From Sclerodactyla briareus (lineage: Eukaryota; Echinodermata; Holothuroidea; Dendrochirotida; Sclerodactylidae): a stretch of 64,000 bases of DNA. The DNA lies in the NCBI GenBank assembly GCA_026419785.1, contig JAODTK010004888.1:558001-622000 (forward strand). Direction: 5' to 3'. The notes below the pieces were generated by a model. That model was not told where the DNA came from, did not search any database, and worked only from the letters and a program-made list of their open reading frames with translations. Below are positions 47,201-59,200 of this stretch, one piece after another. The first letter of the stretch is position 1. Each line of letters opens with the position of its first letter. Made by a program: the position numbers and the translations under genes.

Positions 47201-50200
47201 TTTCCGAGGAATATACATTCCATGACCTCATGAACTACTCAAGAAAAGCACTCCATGAGTCATCAGCATTCAAACCCGATAACAAATCTAAGAGCATCTA
47301 AGAGTATAACTTTCTGTGATATAGAATCTGTACTACAAAGAAATCAATTGATCACACTAGCTATTTTGTTGTTATTTACTATTGTTTGTTATCCTTTAGT
47401 TCGTAGATTGTTGTAAGATCGGCCGGGACCTGATCAGACTCTTACAGAATGTCGCCAGAATACCAGAGTTTGAGAAGTTCTGGAAGGATATGATTCACAA
47501 ACCCCAGTCCCTCAGCCCACAGTTCACAGGTGAGGAGTTGATCACAGCAAAAATGAATATGTTCGCCAACATTACAGGATGACGTTAGTTAAGGAATAAA
47601 CTGCAACTGGGAGACTTTCACTGGCGAATAAACAGTCGAGGCTCTGAATTTAGGTAAATAAAGGACGTGGTGCAGCTGAGTTCATTATTTAGCTAAAATC
47701 AGAATGAACCAGTAAAAGTTGACCTGCTGTAGTTTATTCCTATTCTACAACCCTCAAATTAAGAATTACCGAACGATTAGAGATATCTATCTCTAGATCT
47801 ATGAATTTGTAGCAGTAAATAAGCAGCTAGAGTAACATTGCGCTACTTCATTGAAATAAATTGCGATTTTGCAAGAAAGTCAAATTGGCATTCCTTCCAG
47901 ACACAAAAAGATGAGCAGCGTGATTGCTGTGCATATTTCCACAGAGACACAATACAAACTGGCATTGCCAAACTGGAGGGTTCTGCGAGTGTGAACATTA
48001 TGTCTACGAAGGCAAAGACTGAAAATAGTGAACGGCCACGTGATTGGGATTAGCCAATCAGAATCCTGTAGTCGCATAATGGAAGCTTGGGGTTGTAGAA
48101 TTATCATAAACTATGTCAGGAAGTCGATGTGGTAGGACAGAAACTCATGGCACGCTTCACCACCTTTCTGGGCCAATGTGGAGTCAGTAACTTTAGTTTG
48201 AGGGTCATTGCATACAAGTCGGATCCAAGCCATGCTAGCTAGCTTGGATCTGCCTGGGCTTCTCAACCCAGTTTTTATCAAGCATCAACATTACATGGGT
48301 AGCAGCGTCGGTTCCCGCCAGGGTCCTCAGCAAGGGGTTGACATCCCTTCCAAAATCGGGAGCCTTCCGTGCTCATGGTATAAACATGCTTAGTCTTATC
48401 AGACATTGAATTATGCCAATCACAAATTAGATTCCATTAAATTGTTGCAAAGTGTGTATCAAATTGGTTTCAACAAGGTATAAAAAAAAAAAAAAAATTT
48501 AGTTCCTAATGATGGCAAGAAATGGTCGAAAATGAAATGAAAACCATCTGTCATATGCCTATTAACAGCTACTAACTTGTTGCAGAGTATCTGCCTTCCT
48601 TGCCCCGTGAATGTAATCATTTTGTTCTCATCATGTTCTGTCAATTCATAGGGGTCAAGCAACTGTTGCAGCAGAGAACACCTCCAAATACCTGGGCTGT
48701 CGTCTTACCCCAGAGATTGAGAAGAAACTCATCTTCTTCACATCAAAGGTGGGTTTGAGTGGATGCAGGATGGATTATTAATCTGCATGCTTATATAGCG
48801 CATTCCAATGTTGTAGACGTTCTCAAAGCGCTTTACAGATATTACCCGATCACAGGAACTGGTATGCTCTCCGACAAACGCTCTCCGACAATCCCAGAGA
48901 GTATAAGTTGCTGCCATTGAAGGCGCAGATTGTACTCAAATTCCTCACAGGTTCCCAATTATCGCCTGGGTGGGGTGAGGCAATGGAGAACCTTGCCCAA
49001 GGGTACACCACCGAGAAGTTGACGGGTAATTGAAGATTCCAAACTGGCAACCTTCCAATCACCAGTCCTAAGCGCTACCAACCGAGCTAATCAGACCTCC
49101 ATAATTAGATATTCCTATAAACCACACTAAGGCTAGGGTTCCATAGGTGCAGAGACCATGGCGCTATTATATTAACTGTGGAGGGCATTGAGCCTGCGTA
49201 TCGTGTGCATGTTGGAAAGTAGCGACACAGGACTCAAAGTGAGGAGGTGTACTAATGCGTGTAACAGCGTGAAACCCATTCAGTTTATTGGCCCTCTATC
49301 TGTGTATTTTGTCACGGATATGCTCCAACACATACCTGTATGCTTAGAGTAGTATTCCAGAGGTTTTAGGTCAAAGGGGTCGTTTAGCATACAAACAGAC
49401 TTTTATTGGAATAAAAGAAAGACCTGTTAATCCAAGTAATTGGAATTTATAGTTTAATGTCAGTTTGTTGACCTCACTTTGTGGAATGTGATTTCATCTT
49501 GTTTCAACTACAGTATTACTTTAAGCAATAATCTTTTCATCTTTGGAAATTGGTGTTTTATGTTTGATTTTCAGGTCAAATTTGGGCAACAGAAGAGGTA
49601 TCAAGATTGGTTCCAGAGAAGGTGAGTATGGATCCTCATGAGGCTGTCACTCTTGTGGTTATATAACGTGAAAGATCGTTGAGTCGATCACAATCATGAG
49701 TCGATCGCTGCGTCCTTTCTGTAGTGCAAAAAGCCTGCTATTAATGCGTGTTGATGTCACCTGCTTTGGAAACATCTGCGCGTTGGTACGCAAAAAAATA
49801 TCCGCTAAGTGATTGACTAACATCACCAAGTATACACTTCCATATTTTGCATCCTTTCTAATAGGAGCTCATGAAACAAGATCTTCTATTCACCTGTGGG
49901 GGAAGTAATAGTTTCATCAGTACATGATCACATAGAGCTGGAATATGACCTTGTATTCACTTGTGGGGAAGTAAAGTGTGATCAAACATGTTAGCAAGAG
50001 GCTGATACAAGATCTTCTCTTCACCGTGAGGGAAGTAACAGTTTCATTAGTACATGATCACATAGAGCTGGAATATGACCTTGTATTCACTTGTGGGGAA
50101 GGTAACAGTTTTATCATCACATGATCGCAATAGCTGGATGGAAAGAAGGCTATGTATTCACCTGTGGGGGAAGTAATAGTTTCATCAGTAACCCTGAATC

Positions 50201-53200
50201 ACATAGAGGTGGCATATTATCTGTATTCACTTGTGAGGGAATAACAGTTTTATCACACAGGGTCGCAAAAGGCTGACAACAAGACTCTTCTATTCACCTG
50301 TGGGGAATAACAAGACACTACAATGTCACCAAAGGCTCAGGGATGTAAATATCTATCCTGGGCAGTTTTAATCGAACATGATTGCAGGAGTTGAACAGAC
50401 CATGTATTCACCTCGGAGGAAAAATGATGCCCTGCATGTAGCCATGAATTCAGGGACCTAGAGCTATGCCTTGGCAGTTTTATTATTAGTACAGATCAAA
50501 GAGGCTGAAACAGACCATGTATTCACCTGTTGGCTTCACTCAAGATTGTTACGATTCTCCACTCCTCTGTTGGTATTCTTTCTTTTGCCGTAGTACTTGA
50601 GCACACCAAGAGCCGTCGTTGAGGTGTGACCTGATCAGGTACACCATCTGCGTAACATCCATCCATCCAATGAGATTCTCAGCTCTGAGATCATCCAGAG
50701 GTGGGGGCTGTGATTGGCTGTCTTCTCACCACATGTACGGTAAGTGAGCTGATACGACTTGTAGAACACCAGAAATGAACTACGTCACTTAAAGGACAAC
50801 TGTCAAGATGATGTCCAGAGGCTAATATCTTAGCGAGAACAACTGAATGCATCAGTCCCCCAACCCAAAGTTCATACGAGACGACTTCTCTTGAACGAAG
50901 TTACATCCTTTGAAGTTTGTGCATGTGTATGTGGCACAAGATCGAAAGCATCCTCAGCGCTAATAAGGCTGTTCATTTCATCCTGGCACAACCCTGCAAA
51001 CAGTCTTTGTTTTCTATTGAAATTCACCATATTCTCACTTCAAAAAGCAATAGTCTATATGGGAGAGGATTGCTGTAATGGGTTGGTAGGTGTTTGATGG
51101 TGTATTTGGTGAGAGAAAGACAGCAGAATTTCTTCTAAATGTTGACTTGAAAACGAAACATGAATACATGATATAACTTCCTAACTTCCCAGTTGTCCAA
51201 GTGTGCGTCATAGCTTCTTGCCACTGGGTATTCCTCCACCCAATTTCTCTGCCGGCAATAAACCAACTTTGAAGGCCAATAACTCCACATAGGAACATCG
51301 TATTGAAATTGGGTTTGACCTATAGACAAGTTTTTTCCATTCTCTAGTCTAACTCGGTTGTACGAGGCCTGCAGTGTCCTCCAAGTGTGGTTGATCTGGT
51401 GAGGTTGCTATAGAGGCTCGTCACACTAAACAATTTGTTCATCCTTCGGATGCCCTTTCCTTTTCAAATTCCAGGTTCAACAGGGGCTGTGATTGGCTGG
51501 CCCCGCACCATATGGCCTGGAAGGTTATGCTGCGATTGGCCCAGTTCTGACTCTGAAGGACCAATATCTGTAGTGTGGCTGATTGTAATATCTCACGTTT
51601 ATTCACTGAAAAATAATGACCATCCGATAACCATAGTCCACAGGAATTACTCCAAATTTGTTGGAACTAAATAACTGAGTAATGTGCATTAGTGCATAGT
51701 TTTTTTTTTCCTTGACGAGTCAGAGGAACTATTCAGTCATGACAGGGTGTGTGCATGTTGTGTGACGCATAGCTGGTTAACATGATAACTCGGACCCCAC
51801 GTGGGATGGATCAAGTTCATACTATATATGCGGCCCCATAGTGATTACATGATCCCTATTACCGATATTTTGGGTCAGGTCAAAAAGTCATCCAAGTAAA
51901 GAGATGTCAAAGTCTGAAAAATGGTTCACATGCTAAGGACAGAATGCCTGGTCAGATCAGGTTTAAAATTCCGGAGCAGCTCCTTATCGGGAGTACAGAA
52001 ACCATATGGTTTTTTGTTTAAATTAGGGGTTTGAGAGGAAAATTGTAGAATGTTTTGTTTTTTATAATGGGCACAGTTTTAGCTCGTTAACACAATAACG
52101 CGACCCCACCTCGATGGAGAAGCTAATACATGGTTCATGGGTTCCCCCTAAAGAGTTTGGGGTCAGATCAAAGTCATGAGTAGTTCATAACTTGGTATGT
52201 GAGTCCCCATTATGAGTATAACAATGATTCCTATGTCAATCTTCACCAATGCCTTAGAGTGATCAAGTCAGGGAGCAGTCACGGAATCCAATAGCATTTT
52301 GCGCCTCTTTTTCTGGTTCTGGTATTGTTCAATGCATCTGACAGACTGTTGAGTGTTCTTGGGTATGAGCGCGGCAGATATCCCGTGCCAGTTTAATTCT
52401 GGTTAGTGCGACCAAATACTACATCAACCATTTTCATTGCCCGTCTAACATGCTGCTTCCAATGCTAAAAGGCTCTGTTCTAGACTGGTGCTGTTCAACC
52501 AGCGAGAGGGAACATCAGGACATTGGCTGAGTGATGAACCTAAATTCGTCAACCACAATTACTTGCTCGAAACTTCTCCCAACTATGCTGGGAACAAGTG
52601 CTCATTACCTTATTATTCGTTCTTTCAAAGAGTGCTGGGAACAGTTCCTCCCTCTTCAATTTATTCATTCACAATATATCTGAAGCCCGTCTCACTTGTT
52701 AGATCACTCATATAAAAAATGATATACTAATTACAGTGCCTTATTCTTCAGTCCTATCTAGACCTGGGTTGATAATATTTGCATCATGACACTCTGTAGA
52801 CCCTGTGGAAAGTCTGTAAAATTTGTGGCCAGCGATTCAAATCTTTGCAAGGCTTGCCACCATACGGCCCCTAGCATGGCAATCGGTCCTTCGATCATAT
52901 CGGCTTACACCTTTGCCTCTACAGGATAGTAGGCCGATGGCAAACCTTCGCATCTCGTGAATTCAGTATAAGCCTAATTAGTCCCTCTTCTTCTAACTTA
53001 TCAATAGAGAGCAGAACAACCTCCAGCTCGTAGGTAGGAGCTTCAAAATGAAACCCCCCCTCTGTTAACATTCATGTTGCTGATAATGCATGATAATGCA
53101 CTTGTCAGTTAGGTGATGGTTCCCTCTTGTACTGGTATGTGCAGCCAAATGTGGTCATGGTCTAATCAGAAGGGACCCACATGTGATACTTAAATGAGAC

Positions 53201-56200
53201 ATCACCAAAACTGACTTGGGATATTTCATTTACCGTACTAAATATTATAGAAGAACCTGACCTACCAGTCGGCCATTGGTATTTGCTCGCCTGAAGAAAC
53301 AGAAGAGACATAGTGGGTCACTGTGGCGTGTGTGTGTTGTGTGTGTCACAGCTTTCATGTAGCAGGATTTCCACAAAACTCATTGAGGCAGATTGACGAA
53401 ATTTTGTGTGTAGCACCGGGGGGTTCACACAAAAAAAACAAAGCATAAAAAGATCTGCTTTAGATTTTGGCTGCAAAGTCATTAATTAAGTGGGTAATTA
53501 GCTCATTTATTGTAAATATTGATTTAAGCTGTTAGCAGGAATTACGCACAAGAACGATGGCTACAGTGATTAGTTTTGCTGTAGGAACTGGGTGACAGGT
53601 AGATGAAACTGATTAGATTTTCAGCTAAAATATGCTAATTAAGTGGTCTAACTTGCTTAATTTATGCGAATTTTGCAAGTTGTCGAATTCTCACAAAAAC
53701 TTGGTGGCTGGGGTTAACTATGGTTCCCGAGAAATTAAGAGGTGAAGTTAGAGTCAATGGAGGTTTTTAATGTGTTTCATTTGCATAATGTATGCAATTT
53801 TGGAAAGTTAGTGATGTCCACAAACTGGTAGCTGTGATCCACCTTGATCCTGATCAGTTTGAAGGTACGCTGGGGTCAGTAAGGTCATTCTATTGTGCCT
53901 TATTTGCATAACTTATTCCAATTTCCAATTTAAGAATTTCGCCAAACTCAGAGTAGGTCCATTAACATGTCCGGATCTGATTTGTTTGATGTTCATGAAT
54001 TGATCGAATTCCATCTTATAATAGCGTCTGTTAGAATAAATCACTTAAGAACGAGTAAACCATCGCTGCCAGTGACAATTGTTGCTGTTATAAGTGCCAC
54101 AAGCAACCCTCTCTTACCCAATCAATTGATTAGGTTGATTAGCCCTCAAAAAATACTTGTAACAGGTTTATTTCCTCTCTCTTGCCGGGGGACTGAGGAC
54201 AAATGTGGAGAGTTCCCTAAAGATATATTTTGGGACATCTTTGGACTGTTCTGCATGAGGATATTTGGTGGGTGGGGGAGGTGGGGAAGGAGTCTGCTGT
54301 GCCCCCCCCATGCGGGGGGGGGGGGGGGGGCATGTCCTGGCTGCTTGGAAAATACAAGCAATGAATAATGAGGGAATGATTTTCAAAGCAAAGAAGCCCG
54401 GGTTGCTAAGGGAGATTTAAAAATTTCAAGGGGGATTTTGGTCAAAGAATTGAGGGACTAGCAATGAAAACTATTCACATTGGGTATTTATGGAGAGAAG
54501 AGTGGGGGGAGGCATGGAGGCGAAAAAAGCAATTAAGGGGACTTTGTAAAAGAGTCAAACTTATTGGTCCGTTGTTTTTGGAATTATTTGTGTTATATGT
54601 TAAAATATAGTGATGTTCCTTTGACCATGACGATGGCCTGCATGAACTAGTTGGTGTGTATATTGGGTAGTGTAGTGAATAAAAACCACCCGTCGCGCAA
54701 CCAGGCGAGAATCTTTTTTGGCAATCGCCTTGTCAAGGAATGTTAAACAATTGATTGGGGGGTGTGTCGATGTTCAGGATTGTATGACCCCCTTTGACAA
54801 TGACTCCCTCTGTCCGGGGCGTAGGGGGTGCATCATACAATTGACATCACCACCAGAGGTGAGGGAACGATCCAGTACTCCCCCCCCCCCAACTGCTACG
54901 TAAGCACAAATTTCAGCAGCAACCTAAAGCACCTATGCAGAAATAATCAACCGTTTCAGGAAATAAATCCATGTCTGACCCTATTTTTGAGTGACTCAGT
55001 ACCTTAGCAGATCACAGTACAGTTTGCCTTGAGGCAATTTTCCAAATATCTTCTTGACTGAATTTTGTTGCCTTCCCACAGAGCTGGTATTCTTGTCATG
55101 TGCACCAACTCATGAGGTCACATCCAGCCATCCTGGTACCAGGGGCTCCTAGACTTCCTCTGCAGAGTAAGTATGACCCCCTTGCCCTCCTCACCCCCCC
55201 CCCCCCCCCCCAGCCGTAACTGATGTCAGATGCTTATTGCTTGGTACAATTGTCCACTCTCGGTTACCAAACCAAAGACACCAACAATAGTAACCTGCTT
55301 GCAGCAATCCCAATCAGTGCCCCTGTAGTGCCATCTGCAACCCCCCCCCCCCCCTCATGTGTGTTGTATCAGATTGACTAAGGTGGTACAACCTGTCACC
55401 CCTTGACAGCAAGCACTGTATAACACGGATCCGACTCATGCCCTAAAAAGTGTGCTCCTGTATTTTGCTTCCTCTCAACTGAATGGTGCCGCAAACACCA
55501 ACTGTAAAACAGGTAGATATGTATGTATGTCTGTAGGTATGTCTGTAAAAAAAATGTATGTAGTATGTATGTATGTATGTAGGTACTGTATGTATTAATG
55601 ACCAATGTCAGTATTAAAACACATTTTACATTGATAATATGATGGGCATTGGAGCTCTCCAACCGAGGGTCAAATGTTATTCTTGGAGCTAGTGGTACCT
55701 GAGCTTGTGTAGATGTATTCAAAGCATTCACTTCTCAACATTGCATCATGTTTCTTCCTATTTTTTGACAGATATTCCAAAATTTTTACCCTCCATTCGA
55801 ACCACAAATCAAACAAGGCGTACTGGGAGCAATGAGGTTATCTGGAGAAAACGTGTACTCTCGTAAGTTCTATTCTCTGGGCCCATGATACTCGCTCCAT
55901 GGAGGAGAGAGAGTGGCTGTATTGGACTGTTGTTCTCAGGAAGAGGCGGGGGGGGAGGGGGGCGCTACTGCTGTTTTATCACTTCAAATATATGTGCCTG
56001 ATTGTAATACTAACTTCAGCCTGATTCAGGCAGGTTTTGCGGGTAAACCCGCCCCCCCCCCCCCCCCCCATCAGTGTTCCCTTGTCATAAGAGATGAGGC
56101 TGGGGGAGGTTTTTCACTTTGTATTTGATGTGCGATCACTCATACCTGATTGAATAAAAAAAATTGGAGGTAATTAATAGACCTGTCTAATATGGCAAAA

Positions 56201-59200
56201 AACCCTAGGAACATTCAGAATCACCATCCTTACAGATTCTGCCAATGCTTGCTTTTTTAGCTTAAACCAGCTATGCTGTCCTTACAAAAAAATGTATTTT
56301 CATGATGCTGACTCAGTGACATCATTGACTAGCAGTACCTTTGGGGCATTACTCGCATTAGGGAATTTCAGGTCAAGGGTCATTAAATGGGCATACTGGG
56401 CAATTATGTAATTATCTGGTAGAGCACTATTCTACTCTTATACCCATACTTTATTATTTGTTATTATTGTACCCCCATCTTTTTATAGACATTAGCCCCC
56501 CCTGCTGACAAACCCTAAGCTGGACAAGGAACTGAGAGCAATGATTAGAGAGACCTTTGCTGAATTCTGCCAGGTGGAAGGAGGTAGGTTGATCAACTCT
56601 TTCTTCTATTTATGCATTGTTATTTTTAAATACGTCACAAACATTTATTTTTATTTCCCCCTTGATTCACAGATGCATCCAGGAATTGTATCCACTGTCT
56701 GTATGTCATATTCTGTGTATCCACTGTCTGTATGTCATATACTGCATACCTTAACCTTATCATGCTGGAATAAATGAGGGCAGGCTTCATTTTGGCCTCC
56801 ATCTTGTTCTGCAGGAGTGGCCACAGTGACTGTATAAAATAAAACACCCTCCCATCGACCTACCATGACAACATTCTGCAATATAAGTTAGGGTTGCAAA
56901 TTCAAGGCACCTGATTGATTGAGATATAGCATTTTGAAATTTGTTTGTAGAGCGCCCTCACTAGGCGCCATATGTTGATTACAACTCGATAAGGGTTAAC
57001 GATTCTAATAGAAGGTCATGACCTAATAGACCGATTTCTAACATCCCCTTTGTTGCTCACAAGAAGGGTCACAGCATGGAGACCGCGGTGCTGGTTTGTT
57101 CTAGATGGTCTATTTGCCAACATCCAAATGAATCTCCATTGCCACGTTTCTAGACCTCGGCGCTGGTTTGACACGCTGGATCACTCCATTCTTCTAAAGG
57201 GACTTGAGACAACCTTTGGTGTCAGAAGAACTGTATTAACGTGGTTTGCTTTTGTGTTTCGGTACGTTCCGAATCTGTATTTCTGGGCGACTCTATCTCT
57301 GACAGCTTACCTCTCCTGTACAGTGTTCCACAGGGCTCCGTGCTAGGACACTCTTGTTTACCATTGTTACTACTGCTCTCTGATTAGTCAGCACAACTGT
57401 TACTACTTTCATATATGCTGCTGACACCGAATTGTCTCAATGTGGCTTACCCGGCAACTTTGTAGTCGTCCAATTCTCAATACTCTCTGGCAACACCAGT
57501 TCAATTGCTAGCACAGCCATTTTACATGACCCATGCTTTCATTTGGGATGCAAGCCGCCATGGAGATCTCATCGACGTGAGTAGTTCAACTCTCACTAGG
57601 TTTTCAGACTAAATTTCCATCACATTGTCACTCTCACAATTACCATTCTATATAACAGCTCTATTGGTTACAGACACGGCGTTAGTGTTCCGGCAGCCTA
57701 GGTCAATTTATCATTAGTGCATAATGCAACTTAATACTATTCATTGTCCGCTTAACATTATTGCAGCACTATAATTACATGGAGCGATACGCGGCATGCC
57801 AGTGTAATAGCTGCGTCAATTCATTACAATTATTTGTTCTTCGACCTACCAACCACCACGCGTTCTCCGATCATCCTCCAAAAGTTTCCGAAAGAAAGTT
57901 CCAAGTAATCTTAGGTTAGATTCAAAGGCCCTTTGGTAGGGAATTCGCCCACCAAACACACTTGTTTTATTCCGTATAGCTCCCATTTAGAACCTCCTGA
58001 AGACCTATCGCTTCTGTGACGCTTTTCTCAATTTGTAGTCGTCCTTCGTCTCTTTCCTTTTCTGGGCGCTCTTCGGAAGATTTTGCGCCTTATAAGCATT
58101 ATCTATATTTATTATTAATAAATGTGCCCCTACGTTTTTGACCAAGTTTGTAATTTTTGTGTCCTAATAGTAAGCACTTGAATGAAAAATGAAGTTCCCA
58201 TAACAAAGTTTTGTCAAAATTTGTGCTGTCGATGACAGTCAGAATACAAAACATCACCCCTGATTACATTACTTAAAGGTTCTTTATATAGTTCTTGTAG
58301 GTGCCTTTTCTCTTCTAATTATGTCTGTTGGTATAATGCACCCATGCACCATAGGCATACCATTATACATGTGCTAGTTCCGCAAATCAATTTCTAATGT
58401 TCGTTGCAGTGCGAGTCCCATCAGCGTACCTAATGATATTTCAGTGGTCCTATTCAACCCTGACATATGACGATTGTCAACATGGTGTTTAGACCTCCAT
58501 AAGTCATCACAGATCATGCTTCATCACAGCAGGGCCCAATTTATTGTCTTTTCGAAGTGGATATTGGCTGCTGATGATGATGTTGATGAAAACTTGGACC
58601 TATATTAATTGTTACACTCTACATCTTAGCCCCATGTAATATTGTAGTCGTCCTTCATCATTTCCCTCTTCTCGTGCGCTCTGAGTTCCACGGAGATTTT
58701 TCTAAAAACTTGGACCTATAATAATTCTTACACTCTACACCTTAACCTTAGCCCTATGAATATTGTAGTCGTCCTTCGTCTTTTCCCTCTTCTCGGGCAC
58801 TCTGAGTTCTTGAAAGATTTTTCTGAAAACTTCGAATAAAAACTGGTCCTATGTAATTTGTACACTCTACATCTTAGCCCCATGTAATATTGTAGTCATC
58901 CTTCGTCTTTCCTTCTTCTCGGACGCTCTGAGTTCTTCGGAAGATTTTGATAAAAACTTGGACCTATATTAATTGTTACACTCTACATCTTAGCCCCATG
59001 TAATATTGTAGTCGTCCTTCGTCTTTTTTGCCTCCTCCTCGGGCGCTCAAAGAATTTTTTCTAAAAACTTTCATGAGAACTTGGACCTATATTAATTGTT
59101 ACACTCTACATCTTAGCCCCATGTAATATTGTAGTCATCCTTCGTCTTTTTTTTTTCTCGGGCGCTCTGAGTTCGCCAGAATATTTTGGATTTTTTACTA

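Noticed and set aside
51467-51545. Possible duplicate of the INTS3 exon ending GGGGCTGTGATTGGCTG
   Set aside because: Only about 17 bases match the exon at 50597-50742 and the rest diverges at once; likely chance similarity.
52488-52715. A 75-codon frame starting LFNQREG as a separate small gene
   Set aside because: Its first residues are the shifted continuation of the INTS3 ALF-DW exon, and the rest is intron.
54146-54386. Proline-rich frames near a G run
   Set aside because: Created by translating a poly-C/poly-G tract; no exon features or conservation.
57050-57346. Open frame of 98 codons read as a possible host gene
   Set aside because: The peptide is LINE reverse transcriptase (LDHSILLKGLE, later GSVLGP and YAADTEL), so it is listed as a mobile element.
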